Origin: Camelimonas abortus
GTDB lineage: Bacteria; Pseudomonadota; Alphaproteobacteria; Rhizobiales; Beijerinckiaceae
Length of the DNA: 64,000 bases
Assembly: GCF_042647165.1 (NCBI RefSeq)
Contig: NZ_JBHRUV010000022.1
Direction: 5' to 3' (one strand)
Shown here one piece after another: positions 18,245-26,854 of the stretch. Every line of letters starts with the position of its first letter. The first letter of the stretch is position 1. The notes under the pieces are model-generated. The model had not been told where the DNA came from, did no database searches, and worked only from the letters and a program-made list of their open reading frames with translations. The translations under genes were made by a program, and so were the position numbers.

Positions 18245-18775
18245 TTATTTCACCAGCGCGGCCGCCCGTTCGAGCGCGTCGCCGAAGCCCTGCAGCGAGG
18301 CGGTGATGGTCACCGGCTTTTCGCTGTCGGCGGCGATCACATTGACCTTCAGCTGCTTGCCCTTGCGCATGGCGGCGATCTGGTTCTGGTCGAGCGTGAG
18401 CGGCGCGACGCAGCCGGCCGGCAGGCAGGTGCGGATCGGAACCGTCGCCTGCGGCTTGCCGTCGTCGATCTGCAGGGAGGCGCCCTTCGCCAGCAGCAGG
18501 CCGAAGGGCAGGGCGAGCACGCCCTCCGCGCCCTTCGCCGCCGGGCTGAAGCTGATGCTCATCACCCGCTGCACGGCGGCGCTGTCCTTCACCTTCTGGC
18601 CTACCTGCTGGGAGATGGCGCAGACCTTGCGCTGTTCGGCGACGGCGCAGTTCACCACCCAGTCGCCGTGGGTTTCCCGCAGGGACGAGGCGCCGCCCGG
18701 AAACGCCGGTCCGTCCTGGGCCAGGGCGGGCGCGGCGGCGAGCAGCGCGACGGACAGGATGCCTTTTCGAATCAT
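18245..18775 (-). CDS. Invasion-associated locus B (IalB) family periplasmic protein
   Basis: This exported 176-residue protein belongs to the IalB family, named for a Bartonella factor involved in erythrocyte entry but widespread in free-living Alphaproteobacteria, where its role is unclear. A signal peptide (MIRKGILSVALLAAAPALAQ) precedes the mature domain. Visible family features are HGDWVVNC near the mature N-terminus, a CAISQQV segment, the P-I-R-T-C-L-P-x-G-C cysteine pair, and the final F-x-x-A-L-x-x-L. I chose ATG 18775 because AGGA lies seven bases upstream and the next upstream ATG adds 12 polar residues before the signal peptide. The name should not be read as evidence of pathogenicity. 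Confidence 0.85.
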   Translation of the reverse strand: MIRKGILSVALLAAAPALAQDGPAFPGGASSLRETHGDWVVNCAVAEQRKVCAISQQVGQKVKDSAAVQRVMSISFSPAAKGAEGVLALPFGLLLAKGASLQIDDGKPQATVPIRTCLPAGCVAPLTLDQNQIAAMRKGKQLKVNVIAADSEKPVTITASLQGFGDALERAAALVK

Positions 18776-19099
18776 GTTATTGTTCCTGGTGAATGATGCG
18801 AATTGACGCAATGGCGGCAGGAAAAGCGCTGGGATGTGCCTCCGTATTAATATGGGCCCGGGGCGCGCTCAATGTAAAATGGCGCGCCTGGGCCGGAATT
18901 CCTTTATTGGAGACTTCGCGCTCACCCGCCGTTCCTGGCCCTCCGCTGCGGGGGCGCCGTTTCCGGGCCGCCGTCCGCGGCGCGGCGGCGGCGGGGCCCG
19001 CCGCGCCGCGCGCGATTGTCTTTCCACGGCCGGAATGTTAACCCCATGCCGGTGCGGGACGAAGGCGTCCCGCGTGGACCAGTTTCAGGACAGGTTGGA
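18776..19099. other. Divergent intergenic region, IalB-like and NDUFS4-like genes
   Basis: 324 bp between two divergent genes, so it must hold both promoters. The left part (18776-18860) is AT-richer. The right part is almost pure G/C. I see no convincing -35/-10 pair or repeat. Confidence 0.35.
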
Positions 19100-19408
19100 A
19101 TGACCGCGCGTATCCTGCAACCCGCCCGCAACGTCATGCAGTCCGGCAAGGCGAAGTCGCGGCGGTGGCTTCTGGCGTTTGATCCGGCGTCGCCCCGCGA
19201 GGTGGAGCCGCTGATGGGCTGGACCAGCTCCGCCGACACCCGCCAGCAGCTGCGCCTGTGGTTCGACACCAGGGAGGAGGCGGTCGCTTTCGCCGAGCGA
19301 AACGGCATTCCTTACCGGGTGGAGGAGCCGCGGCCGTCGCGTCCCCGTCGCCACGTGTCCTACTCCGACAATTTCCGCCCGGACCGCCTCGCGCCTTGGA
19401 CGCACTGA
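19100..19408 (+). CDS. NDUFS4-like complex I accessory protein
   Basis: This 102-residue protein carries the ETC complex I conserved region seen in mitochondrial NDUFS4 and its alphaproteobacterial counterparts. Motifs are an N-terminal ARILQPARNVMQSGK, W-L-L-x-F-D (residues about 24-30), PLMGWTSSADT (about 39-50), and F-x-T-R-E-E-A-V-A-F-A-E-R-N-G followed by a C-terminal SDNFRPDRLAPWTH. It should sit at the periphery of NADH:quinone oxidoreductase. The ATG at 19100 was chosen because the conserved domain begins within five residues and in-frame upstream starts add a non-conserved stretch. As usual in this group, it is encoded away from the nuo operon. Confidence 0.9.
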   Translation: MTARILQPARNVMQSGKAKSRRWLLAFDPASPREVEPLMGWTSSADTRQQLRLWFDTREEAVAFAERNGIPYRVEEPRPSRPRRHVSYSDNFRPDRLAPWTH

Positions 19409-19626
19409 GCCGGGGAGAAATGGCGCGGCGCCGGGCCTGGCCATGCCTCCGCGCCGGTCCGGCGGTTGCGCCGGCGCGCGTCGCCGGCTAGACCGTCACG
19501 GCTCCGCGCGGCCGGCGCCCGTCGTCCCCGGCCCGCGGGCGTTCCCCATGCGGGCGCCCCGCCGGGGAGCGCGGAGACGGCCGCCGCGCGGACGCCTCGC
19601 GGCGGCCGTCTCCGCGCCGGCATTGG

Positions 19627-19703
19627 GGCCCCGTAGCTCAGCTGGATAGAGCGTCGACCTTCTAAGTCGAATGTCGCAGGTTCGAATCCTGCCGGGGTCG
19701 CCA
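19627..19703 (+). tRNA. tRNA-Arg (anticodon TCT)
   Basis: A 77-nt cloverleaf with acceptor stem GGCCCCG/CGGGGTC (one G-T pair), anticodon loop CTTCTAA (TCT), T-arm GGTTCGAATCC and encoded CCA at 19701-19703. It reads the AGA/AGG codons that are rare in this GC-rich genome. I see no integrase or attachment-site duplication nearby. Confidence 0.97.
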
Positions 19704-19792
19704 CATCTGCGCCCGCAACGCCGTCATGACGCCGGCCGGGAGCGCGTCCCGGCCGTTCCTGCCCGCGCGGGCGCCGCCGCAGGCGGGGGCGC

Positions 19793-20194
19793 TCAGCGCC
19801 TCCTGCCCTGGTGGGCGGCGCGCTCCTGGTCCATCACCGAGCGCACGATGGCGGCGTACTGCGCGCGCGCCTGCGCCTCGGTCAGCTCGCCGCGCTGGAT
19901 TTTCCCGGCGAGCGCGATGTTCTGCTCCAGCAGGTAGCGGGAGATGCGCTGCTCCTCCGGCGGCGCGTAAGGAATGATGTAGCGCTCGCGCACCGCGGCC
20001 TTGCACTTCGTCGACTCAACGAGACTGGCCGACGTCTGCTCGCAGCGCGCCAGCTCGACGCGGGCGATCTCCGCGTCCCTGGCCTGCGCCGCCTTTCTCT
20101 GCTCCGGAGGCAGCGCGGCGACGTTGCGTCCGCCCGTCGACTGGCAGGCGGCCAGCAGGACGATCGCTGTCAGCGTGGCGACTGGTCTGTACAT
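19793..20194 (-). CDS. Small predicted lipoprotein
   Basis: The 133-residue product starts with a lipoprotein signal: a short basic start, hydrophobic residues 6-15, and lipobox LAAC with Cys17 as the lipid-anchored residue. The mature part is helical and charged and contains two further cysteines (positions near 50 and 64) that could form a disulfide. I do not recognise a named family. ATG 20194 was chosen because the lipobox then lies at the normal distance; longer frames upstream would read through the 16-bp repeat array and are implausible. Membrane-anchored periplasmic location is inferred. Confidence 0.8.
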   Translation of the reverse strand: MYRPVATLTAIVLLAACQSTGGRNVAALPPEQRKAAQARDAEIARVELARCEQTSASLVESTKCKAAVRERYIIPYAPPEEQRISRYLLEQNIALAGKIQRGELTEAQARAQYAAIVRSVMDQERAAHQGRRR

Positions 20195-20317
20195 GGGGAA
20201 CCTCGCAGTTCGGGAATAACGCGCGATGAAACCGGCGGCCGCGACCGGAGGCCGCCGCGCCCCGCGCCAACGCGCGGCGGGCCGCCCCGGCCGGGAGGAT
20301 GACCGTAACGGCAAATC

Positions 20318-20410
20318 CTTGCCCAAAAACCTTGCCCAAGAGTTTCCCCTCCGAAGAGTTCTCTCTCCAGAGGGTTTCCTGTCAAAAGACTTTCCTGCCC
20401 AAAGGGTTTC
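20318..20410 (-). repeat. Array of degenerate 16-bp repeats with internal dyads
   Basis: Read on the minus strand, five consecutive 16-base units run from 20410 to 20331: GAAACCCTTTGGGCAG, GAAAGTCTTTTGACAG, GAAACCCTCTGGAGAG, AGAACTCTTCGGAGGG and GAAACTCTTGGGCAAG. A 13-base partial unit (20330-20318) follows. The frame GAAA..CT....AG is kept while the middle varies, and most units keep a small dyad in that middle (CCC-TTT-GGG, GTC-TTTT-GAC, CTC-TTCG-GAG, CTTG-GG-CAAG). Sixteen is not a multiple of three, so this is not a coding repeat. It lies 124-216 bases upstream of the lipoprotein start. Confidence 0.75.
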
Positions 20411-20623
20411 ACGTCGCGCGGGCGGCCGCCAGGCAACGCATCTCCGTCCGTCTGGCGCGACAGGCCGGGCATGTCCACGCAAACCGTGGCCCAGGACGCA
20501 CGACCGGCCGCCTGTTTCATGGCCGTCAATGCGCGCCGTTCCCCTGCGTTCCCGGCGGAAACACGCAGGCAGGACGGAACGTTTCCTCCACAATTGCCGC
20601 CGGCGGCCTGCGCCCCTGGCCCG

Positions 20624-21100
20624 TCAGGTGGGCGGCGTCGGGTCACGGCGCACAGCCTCCACCGCCTCCTTCAACAGGCGCCGCGCCGCCTCCGCCTGGC
20701 GCAGGATGCGCTCCCGCTCGGCCGGATCCGCCGTCTGCCCCGCGCTGGCCAGCAGCGGCCGCACGCTCAGGTTGACCCGCCGGGTCAGGAACGCGTCGAG
20801 CATGCCGGGCCCGTACAGCTCCACCAGATGGCACAGGCAGTCCTCCAGCCCGGCGCGCATCACCAGCACCTCGGCGTCCGCGCGCTCCGTCTCCTCCGGC
20901 GCCGGCCCCGCGCCGGCGGGCGGCGGGGCGTCGTCCTCCGGCGCCAGGTCACGCCGCGACATCGCCGCCGCCAGTTCGCGCAGCGTCATGGTGGGCTGCG
21001 CGTCCGCGCGCGCAGGCCGCCGGGCCGCTTCGGCGCGTTTGCGGCGGCCGGCCTTGCGCTGCGCGTGGTCGTCGTTCACATCGCCGGGCTGCTGGGTCAC
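20624..21100 (-). CDS. Hypothetical protein, 158 aa, charged and helical
   Basis: I do not recognise this protein. The start is a GTG at 21100, supported by AGGAG seven bases upstream. The N-terminal third is basic (an RKAGRRKRAEAARRPAR-like stretch), the middle is acidic and proline-rich (residues about 50-75), and the C-terminal half is predicted helical with a Cys pair (DCLCHLVELYG) and heptad-like Leu/Ala spacing ending in EAARRLLKEAVEAVRR. There is no signal peptide or membrane segment. It is divergent from the GT39 gene downstream. Nucleic-acid binding through the basic N-terminus is a guess only. Confidence 0.6.
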   Translation of the reverse strand: MTQQPGDVNDDHAQRKAGRRKRAEAARRPARADAQPTMTLRELAAAMSRRDLAPEDDAPPPAGAGPAPEETERADAEVLVMRAGLEDCLCHLVELYGPGMLDAFLTRRVNLSVRPLLASAGQTADPAERERILRQAEAARRLLKEAVEAVRRDPTPPT

Positions 21101-21302
21101 GAAAACACTCCTGCCCGACGCTCGCCGCAACGGCGCGCGCCAGGCGCGATCCTGCGCCACATGGCGGGGAAGCGTCAAATGCGCCGGGCCGGCCCGTCGC
21201 TTTCTGGCGCTGGAAACGCGCCGGCGGAGGGGGTAAAGCCTGGCGGCGCGGCGTCGCCGCCAGGCCGCCGCGCCAGCTCACGCACGACCGGAAGCAGGAC
21301 CC

Positions 21303-23078
21303 ATGCCGCACGCTGACCGCCAGACCATCGCCGCGCCGGCCGCCGACGCGACGCTCCCGGAGGGCGACTGCGGCGCGCGCGCCGTCTTCGCCTGGTTCGC
21401 GGCCTCCCATGCGCGGGCGCTGGCCGGACTCGTCGCGCTGGCGCTTGCGCTGTTCCTGCCGGGCTTCTGCAGCCTCCAGCCCATGGACCGCGACGAGCCG
21501 CGCTTCGCCCAGGCCACGAAACAGATGCTGGAGAGCGGCGATTACGTCGCCATCCGCTTCCAGGACGAGGCGCGCAACAAGAAGCCGGTGGGCGTCTACT
21601 GGCTGCAGGCCGGCGCGGTGAAGCTGGCGGAGGCCGCGGGCGTTCCCGACGCGCGCGCCGCGATCGCCGTTTACCGCCTGCCGTCGCTGCTCGGCGCCGT
21701 CGCCGCGGTGCTGCTGGCCTACTGGGCGCTGCTGGCCATGGGCGGACGGCTGGTCGCCGTCGCCGGGGCGGCGCTGTTCGCGGCCACGGCGCTGCTGTCG
21801 GTGGAGGCGCGCCTCGCCAAGACCGACGCCGTGCTCACCGCATGCTGCGTCGTCATGATGGGCGCTCTGGCGCGGGCCTGGCTGGCCCGCGGGCGCGGGC
21901 CGGAGGCGGTCGGGCGCGGCGTGTGGCTGGCGTTCTGGGGGGCGCTGGCGCTTTCCTTCCTGGTGAAGGGGCCGGTGGGGCTGATGCTGGTCGCCCTGCC
22001 GGCGGCGGCGCTCAGCCTGCGGGCGCGCTCGCTGCGCTGGCTGGGGGCGCTGCGGCCGCTGCCGGGTCTGGTCCTCGCCCTCATCGTCGTGGCGCCCTGG
22101 TTCATCGCCATCGCCATCGAGACGAAGGGCGCCTTTTTCGTCGAGGCGGTCGGCAAGGACATGCTCGGCAAGGTCAGCTCGGGCCAGGAGAAGCACTGGG
22201 GCCCGCCAGGCGCCTATTTCCTCGCCTTTTTCGGCACGGCCTGGCCGCTGGCGCCTTTCGCCGCCATCGCCGCCCAGACGCTGTGGCGCGAGCGGCGCGA
22301 CGACGTGGTCGCCTTCGTCATGGCGTGGGTGATTCCGGCCTGGCTGGTGTTTGAGGCCGTGCCCACCAAGCTGCCGCATTACGTGCTGCCGCTCTATCCG
22401 GCCATCGCGCTGCTGGCCGCGCGGGCGCTGGTCCGCGGCGAGCTGGCCCCGGCGGCGCGCTGGGGCGCGCGCCCGGCCATGCTGCTGCTGCCGCTCATTC
22501 CCGTGGCCGGGCTGGCGTTGCTGCCCGCCGCCGGTCACGCGCTGGACGGCGCGACGCCGTGGCTGGCGGTCGCCGGGCTCGCCGTGGCCGCGGCGCTGTC
22601 CGTGCTGGCGTGGCGCGCCTACGCCGCCGGTCTCGCCTGGCGCACGGCGCTGCTGGCGCTGGTCACGGCCGTGGCGTTCATGGCGTCGACGCTGGGGGCG
22701 ATGCTGCCGCAGATGCAGGGGCTGCGGATCTCGCCGCGTCTGGCGGCGGCGATGCATGAGGCGGCGGAGCGCACGGGCTGCCGCGACATGAAGGCGCTCA
22801 CCGCCGGCTATCGCGAGCCGAGCCTTGTGTTCCTCACCCGCACCGATCTGGTGATGGCGGACGGGCGCGCCGCCGCCGACTGGATCCGCCAGGGCGACTG
22901 CCGGGTGGCGTTTCTCACCGCCCCGGAGGAGAAGGTCTTCCTGGACAGGCTGGCGCAGGAGGGGGCGGCGCGGCCGCAGGAGATCGCCCGGGTGCGCGGC
23001 TTCAATCTCAACGGCGGCAAGCGGCTGGACATCGGCGTGTGGGCGCGTGGCCGCGGCGCGGCCGGCGCCGGCGGATGA
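21303..23078 (+). CDS. ArnT-like GT39 glycosyltransferase, lipid-carrier dependent
   Basis: This 591-residue integral membrane protein resembles the ArnT / dolichyl-phosphate-mannose transferase group, which moves a sugar from an undecaprenyl-phosphate carrier to lipid A or another periplasmic acceptor. After a first membrane helix (residues about 35-55) comes the family motif M-D-R-D-E-P-R-F-A-Q-A-T (62-73), whose acidic residues are catalytic in the family, then RNKKPVGVYWLQ, VYRLPS and about ten more hydrophobic segments. KLPHYVLPLYPAIALLAARAL is a further ArnT/PMT-like hallmark. It is the first gene of a likely operon with a GT2 enzyme and a LABN-domain protein. The sugar and acceptor are not readable from the sequence. 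Confidence 0.88.
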   Translation: MPHADRQTIAAPAADATLPEGDCGARAVFAWFAASHARALAGLVALALALFLPGFCSLQPMDRDEPRFAQATKQMLESGDYVAIRFQDEARNKKPVGVYWLQAGAVKLAEAAGVPDARAAIAVYRLPSLLGAVAAVLLAYWALLAMGGRLVAVAGAALFAATALLSVEARLAKTDAVLTACCVVMMGALARAWLARGRGPEAVGRGVWLAFWGALALSFLVKGPVGLMLVALPAAALSLRARSLRWLGALRPLPGLVLALIVVAPWFIAIAIETKGAFFVEAVGKDMLGKVSSGQEKHWGPPGAYFLAFFGTAWPLAPFAAIAAQTLWRERRDDVVAFVMAWVIPAWLVFEAVPTKLPHYVLPLYPAIALLAARALVRGELAPAARWGARPAMLLLPLIPVAGLALLPAAGHALDGATPWLAVAGLAVAAALSVLAWRAYAAGLAWRTALLALVTAVAFMASTLGAMLPQMQGLRISPRLAAAMHEAAERTGCRDMKALTAGYREPSLVFLTRTDLVMADGRAAADWIRQGDCRVAFLTAPEEKVFLDRLAQEGAARPQEIARVRGFNLNGGKRLDIGVWARGRGAAGAGG

Positions 23079-23287
23079 GCCGCGACGGCGATGCGCGATT
23101 GCCGCGCGCGCCGGCGCCTGATATGTGCCCGGTCAGGACATGACCCTGACGCGCGGCCTGGCGGACGCAGGAGCCGGCCAGGGCGTCGCGGGCCTTCCGG
23201 AGCGTCGGGGCGGGGGAGGGCGACGCCGCCGGGGAGGCCCGCGCATGACGCGCAAGGCCCCGCGAGGGGCGCAAGAACCGGAAAGCC

Positions 23288-24058
23288 TTGCCCTTGACCG
23301 AAGCACACGCCCAGGAAACTGCCCGGGACGCCGCCGCGCCGGCGATCGCCGTCATCGTTCCGGTGAAGAACGAGGCCGGGAACATCGCGCCGCTGCTGGC
23401 CGAGATTGAGGCCGCCTGCCGGCCGCTCGGACCGTTCGAGGTGATCTACGTCGACGACGGCTCCACCGACGCCACGCCCGAGAGGCTGGCGCAGATGGCG
23501 CAGGGGCGCCCGTGGCTGCGCCGGCTGCGTCACGCCGAGTCGCGCGGCCAGAGCGCCGCGGTGCGCAGCGGCGTGCTCGCCGCCCGCGCGCCGGTGGTGG
23601 TCACCATCGACGGCGACGGCCAGAACGATCCGGCGTTCATTCCGGTGCTGGTGGAGAAGCTGCGCGCCGGCGCGCCGCGCGTCGGCCTGGTGGCCGGCCA
23701 GCGCATCGGGCGCAAGGACACCGGCTTCAAGCGCCTGCAGTCGCGCATCGCCAACCGCGTGCGCGGCGCCATCCTGCGCGACGGCACGCGCGACACCGGC
23801 TGCGGCCTCAAGGCCCTGCCGCGCGAGGTTTACCTGAGCCTGCCCTATTTCGACGCCCTGCACCGCTTCATGCCGGCGCTGGTGCGGCGGGAAGGCTATG
23901 AAGTGGCCCATGTCGACGTGGTCGACCGGCCGCGCATGGCGGGCGTCTCCAAATACGGCTTTTTTGACCGCCTGTGGGTGGGCCTCATGGATCTCGCCGG
24001 CGTGTGGTGGCTGGTGCGCCGCCGCAAGTCGCCGCCGCAGGTCGAGGAACTGCGCTGA
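23288..24058 (+). CDS. GT2 glycosyltransferase, polyprenyl-phosphate sugar synthase type
   Basis: This 256-residue GT-A fold enzyme resembles dolichol-phosphate mannosyltransferase and ArnC. It has AVIVPVKNEAGNI near the start, YVDDGSTDAT (residues about 56-65), GQSAAVRSG and TIDGDGQNDP with the metal-binding DxD, and GCGLKALPREV. It should load a sugar nucleotide onto undecaprenyl phosphate, supplying the GT39 enzyme encoded just upstream. The start is uncertain: TTG 23288 gives the length shown, another TTG lies at 23294, and no ATG precedes the domain. The C-terminus (after DRPRMAGVSKYG) is amphipathic but lacks the two long helices of ArnC, so it is probably peripheral. It ends 13 bases before the next gene. 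Confidence 0.88.
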   Translation: MPLTEAHAQETARDAAAPAIAVIVPVKNEAGNIAPLLAEIEAACRPLGPFEVIYVDDGSTDATPERLAQMAQGRPWLRRLRHAESRGQSAAVRSGVLAARAPVVVTIDGDGQNDPAFIPVLVEKLRAGAPRVGLVAGQRIGRKDTGFKRLQSRIANRVRGAILRDGTRDTGCGLKALPREVYLSLPYFDALHRFMPALVRREGYEVAHVDVVDRPRMAGVSKYGFFDRLWVGLMDLAGVWWLVRRRKSPPQVEELR

Positions 24059-24071
24059 AGGAGGCGCGCCG

Positions 24072-24404
24072 ATGCTGATCCAGCTCTCCCATGACATTGG
24101 CGGCTATCTTTACGACGTGTTCGTGGCCCGCGCCGACCTGTGGCTGGCGCTGGGCCTGTTCGGCCAGGCGCTGTTCGCCATGCGCTTCGTGGTGCAGTGG
24201 CTGGCCAGCGAGCGCGCCGGACGCAGCGTGGTGCCGGTGGCGTTCTGGTTCTTTTCCATCGGCGGCGGCGTCATCACCCTGGTGTACGGGCTCTACAGGC
24301 GCGAGCCGGTGATCATCCTCGGCCAGGCGCTCAGCGTGCTCATCTACGTCCGCAACCTGATGCTGATCCGCCGCAGCGGCCAGCGCGAGAGCGAGAGCGC
24401 CTGA
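24072..24404 (+). CDS. LABN-domain membrane protein (lipid A biosynthesis N-terminal domain)
   Basis: This 110-residue protein matches the small LABN domain first seen fused to LpxB. Three hydrophobic segments are visible (residues about 25-45, 58-78 and 82-98), with FGQALFAMRFVVQWLASERAGRSVVPVAFWF as the core; the Q-W and S-E-x-x-x-x-S-x-x-P residues are typical. In many Alphaproteobacteria it is encoded beside GT2/GT39 enzymes, and it may act as a flippase-like partner for the lipid-linked sugar, but that role is inferred. The ATG lies after GAAGGAGG, which is shared with the end of the GT2 gene. Confidence 0.85.
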   Translation: MLIQLSHDIGGYLYDVFVARADLWLALGLFGQALFAMRFVVQWLASERAGRSVVPVAFWFFSIGGGVITLVYGLYRREPVIILGQALSVLIYVRNLMLIRRSGQRESESA

Positions 24405-24440
24405 GCCGGCGCGCGCCGCCGGCCCGCCGCTCTCCGGCCG

Positions 24441-25544
24441 TCACTCCGCGCCGGCGGCGTCGGCGTCCGCCTCGTCCGGGGGCGCGCCGTCGCTGGCCAC
24501 GTGGCCGGGCGCCAGAAACATCACCTCCAGCAGGCCGTCCACGGGGGCGTTCTCCCGCCGCGCCCGCCACTGCGCCGGGCCGGCGGGCTCCAGTCCCGGC
24601 AGGCAGCTGGCGGCGACAAAGCCGCTGTCGCCGCCGTCGATGGTCACGGTGAACACGTCGGCCGGCCCGGCCCAGGCCGGTCCCGCCAGCAGCTGCAGGC
24701 GCAGGGTCTGCTCGCGCATCCAGTCGCGGCCGGGGCCGTTGCGCCGGGCGGCGTCGGCAACGGTCTTCGCCGCGGCGCCGGCGCAGTGGCGCGCGTGGCG
24801 CGGGGCGGTTTCCCCGGCCGGCGGCAGCGGCCGCGCCGCGGCGGGGGCCGAGACGCGGTGCCGCCACGCGATCACCGTCTCCCGGCCGGCCGGAAAGGCC
24901 TGGGGCCAGTACCAGACGCTCCTGAGCAGCCAGCGCGGGCGCACCTCCAGCCGGTCGCCGGCCTGCTCCATGTCGACGAGACCGGCGACGTAGAGATCGT
25001 TCACGGCGGAGGGCTTCAGCTCCTGGAGCGCCTTCCATGTGGCGCTGGCCGCCGGCTGGGCGGGAATCTGGAAGTCCTCCAGCAGGTGGGTGCGCTCCGG
25101 GCCGGCGCCGTAGGCCTGGTGCGCGCCGAGCGGCGTCACCGGACGGCCGTCCACCGTGGCGCTGAAATCCATGAAATTCAGCGATTCCGACGCCGGAACC
25201 GCCGTGTAGCCGAAGCGGGGCGCGCTGGCGTCGAGATCGGGCGCGGCGAAGGCGGCGATGGCCCCCAGGTCGCGCCCGGCCTCGTTGCGGAACACGTAAC
25301 GGCCGCGCACCTCGGTCGGGGTGACGACAATGTCCGCCTCCGCCAGCCGCACCTGCGGCGGGCGGGTGACGAACAGCGTGCGCATCGGCAGGCCGATGCG
25401 CGCCTCGCCTGCGGGGTCGTCTGCGGCGGCGGGCGCGGCCAGCGCCAGCGGCGCCGTCGCGGCCAGCGCCGCCAGCGAGGTTCTGGCGCGGACGCGCCGG
25501 CGGGCGCGGCGGCTGCGCGGGCGGAGGACGGCGACGGACATCAT
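24441..25544 (-). CDS. Exported DUF4424-like protein
   Basis: This 367-residue protein has an unusually Arg-rich n-region (residues 8-21) before a hydrophobic signal segment (about 23-40, cleavage after APAAA), so export is likely. The mature part contains GLPMRTLFVTRPPQVRLAEADIVV, RYVFRNEAGRDL, AFAAPDLD and LNFMDFSATVDGRPV, then a second domain with WYWPQAFPAGRETVIAWRHRV, a pattern I associate with the uncharacterised DUF4424 family. The function is unknown. It converges with the LABN gene 36 bases away and is transcribed in the same direction as metC, 33 bases downstream of it, so metC and this gene are probably co-transcribed. Confidence 0.6.
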   Translation of the reverse strand: MMSVAVLRPRSRRARRRVRARTSLAALAATAPLALAAPAAADDPAGEARIGLPMRTLFVTRPPQVRLAEADIVVTPTEVRGRYVFRNEAGRDLGAIAAFAAPDLDASAPRFGYTAVPASESLNFMDFSATVDGRPVTPLGAHQAYGAGPERTHLLEDFQIPAQPAASATWKALQELKPSAVNDLYVAGLVDMEQAGDRLEVRPRWLLRSVWYWPQAFPAGRETVIAWRHRVSAPAAARPLPPAGETAPRHARHCAGAAAKTVADAARRNGPGRDWMREQTLRLQLLAGPAWAGPADVFTVTIDGGDSGFVAASCLPGLEPAGPAQWRARRENAPVDGLLEVMFLAPGHVASDGAPPDEADADAAGAE

Positions 25545-25577
25545 GGCGGGCCTCCCGGCTGGCGGCTGCGGCGGGGC

Positions 25578-26771
25578 CTACAGCCCGGCGACTTCGCGGA
25601 AGCGGGCGAAGCCGCGCTCAAGGTCGGCGGTGAGGTCGTCAATGTCCTCCAGCCCCACCTGGAAGCGCAGGGTCGGTCCGCCCGGATTCCACGTGGTGGC
25701 GGTGCGGTAGGAGGCGCAGTTGAACGGAATCACCAGGCTCTCGAAACCGCCCCAGGAATAGCCGAGGCCGAACAGCGCCAGCTCGTCCAGCATGGCGTCG
25801 ACGGCCGCGTCAGGGGCCGGCTGCAGCACGACGCTGAACAGGCCGCTGGAGCCGAGGAAGTCGCGCTTCCAGATGGCGTGGTCCGGGTGGCTCTCCAGCG
25901 CCGGATGCAGCACCGCCTTCACCTCGGGCCGTTTCTCCAGCCAGCGGGCGAGGGCGAGGCCCTGGCGCTCCGCCTCGCGCAGGCGCAGCTCCATGGTGCG
26001 CAGGCCGCGCAGGGCGAGGAAGCAGTCCTCCGGCCCGGCGCACATGGCGAAGGCCTCGGCCGTGCGCCGCAGCGCCGGCAGCGCCCGCTCATTGGCCGAG
26101 ACGAGGCCGAGCAGCAGGTCCGAATGCCCGCCGAGATATTTGGTGCCCGCCTCGATGGCGAGATCGACGCCGCGCGCGTGCGGCGGGAAAAACAGCGGCG
26201 TCGCCCAGGTGTTGTCCATCAGCACCAGCGCGCCGGCGGCGTGGGCGGCGGCGGCGATGGCGGGCACGTCCTGCACCTCGAAGCTCTGCGAGCCGGGCGC
26301 CTCCACCAGCACCGCCGTGGTGTTGGGGCGGACCAGCCCGGCGATGTCGCCGCCGAGGCGCGGGTCATAATAGGTGGTCTCCACGCCCATGCGCGCCAGC
26401 ACCGTGTCGCAGAAGCGGCGGGTGGGGCGGTAGGCGGAGTCGGTCACGAGAATGTGGTCGCCGGCCTTCACGCAGGACATCAGCGCCAGGGTGATGGCGG
26501 CGAGCCCGGACGGCGTGAGGCAGGTTCCCGCCGCGCCGCACAGCTCGCTCCACGCCCGCTCCAGCGCCTCGGTGGTGGGCGTGCCGTGGGTGCCGTAAGT
26601 GAAGCGCGCGTCGCCGCGGCGCAGCGTCGCCGCATCCGGGGCCAGCACCGTGGAGCCGCGGTAAACGGGGGTGTTGACGAAGCCGAACTGTTCCTCAGGA
26701 TTGCGTCCGCCCAGAACCAGGCGGGTGCGGCTGGACAGCCGGCGGTACGCGTCTTCGTCCAGTTTGCGCAT
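25578..26771 (-). CDS. metC: Cystathionine beta-lyase (PLP-dependent)
   Basis: This enzyme cleaves cystathionine to homocysteine in methionine synthesis. It is a 397-residue Cys/Met-metabolism PLP enzyme: FVNTPVYRGSTVL near residues 31-43, YGTHGTPTTEALE (59-71), the nucleotide and PLP loop TPSGLAAI (86-93), aspartate D186 in LMDNTWATP, and the Schiff-base lysine K211 in EAGTKYLGGHSD. The SWGGFESL motif near the C-terminus favours MetC-type beta-lyases over gamma-synthases. ATG 26771 is preceded by AAAGGA. A divergent promoter region shared with aapJ lies upstream. Confidence 0.9.
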   Translation of the reverse strand: MRKLDEDAYRRLSSRTRLVLGGRNPEEQFGFVNTPVYRGSTVLAPDAATLRRGDARFTYGTHGTPTTEALERAWSELCGAAGTCLTPSGLAAITLALMSCVKAGDHILVTDSAYRPTRRFCDTVLARMGVETTYYDPRLGGDIAGLVRPNTTAVLVEAPGSQSFEVQDVPAIAAAAHAAGALVLMDNTWATPLFFPPHARGVDLAIEAGTKYLGGHSDLLLGLVSANERALPALRRTAEAFAMCAGPEDCFLALRGLRTMELRLREAERQGLALARWLEKRPEVKAVLHPALESHPDHAIWKRDFLGSSGLFSVVLQPAPDAAVDAMLDELALFGLGYSWGGFESLVIPFNCASYRTATTWNPGGPTLRFQVGLEDIDDLTADLERGFARFREVAGL

Positions 26772-26854
26772 GGGGTCCTTTCCCTACACGCCCCGCGCGG
26801 ACATGCCGCGCCCGCGGGGCTGCCAGACCGGTGTGGAGCCGCGGCCGCCGGGCC

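Noticed and set aside
19627..19703. tRNA-Arg as an integration site of a genomic island
   Set aside because: No integrase gene and no repeated copy of the tRNA 3' end were found in the neighbourhood.
20170..20646. Open frames through the 16-bp repeat array
   Set aside because: The period is not a multiple of three, so the peptide repeats do not stay in register, and the frames have no ribosome site or family match.
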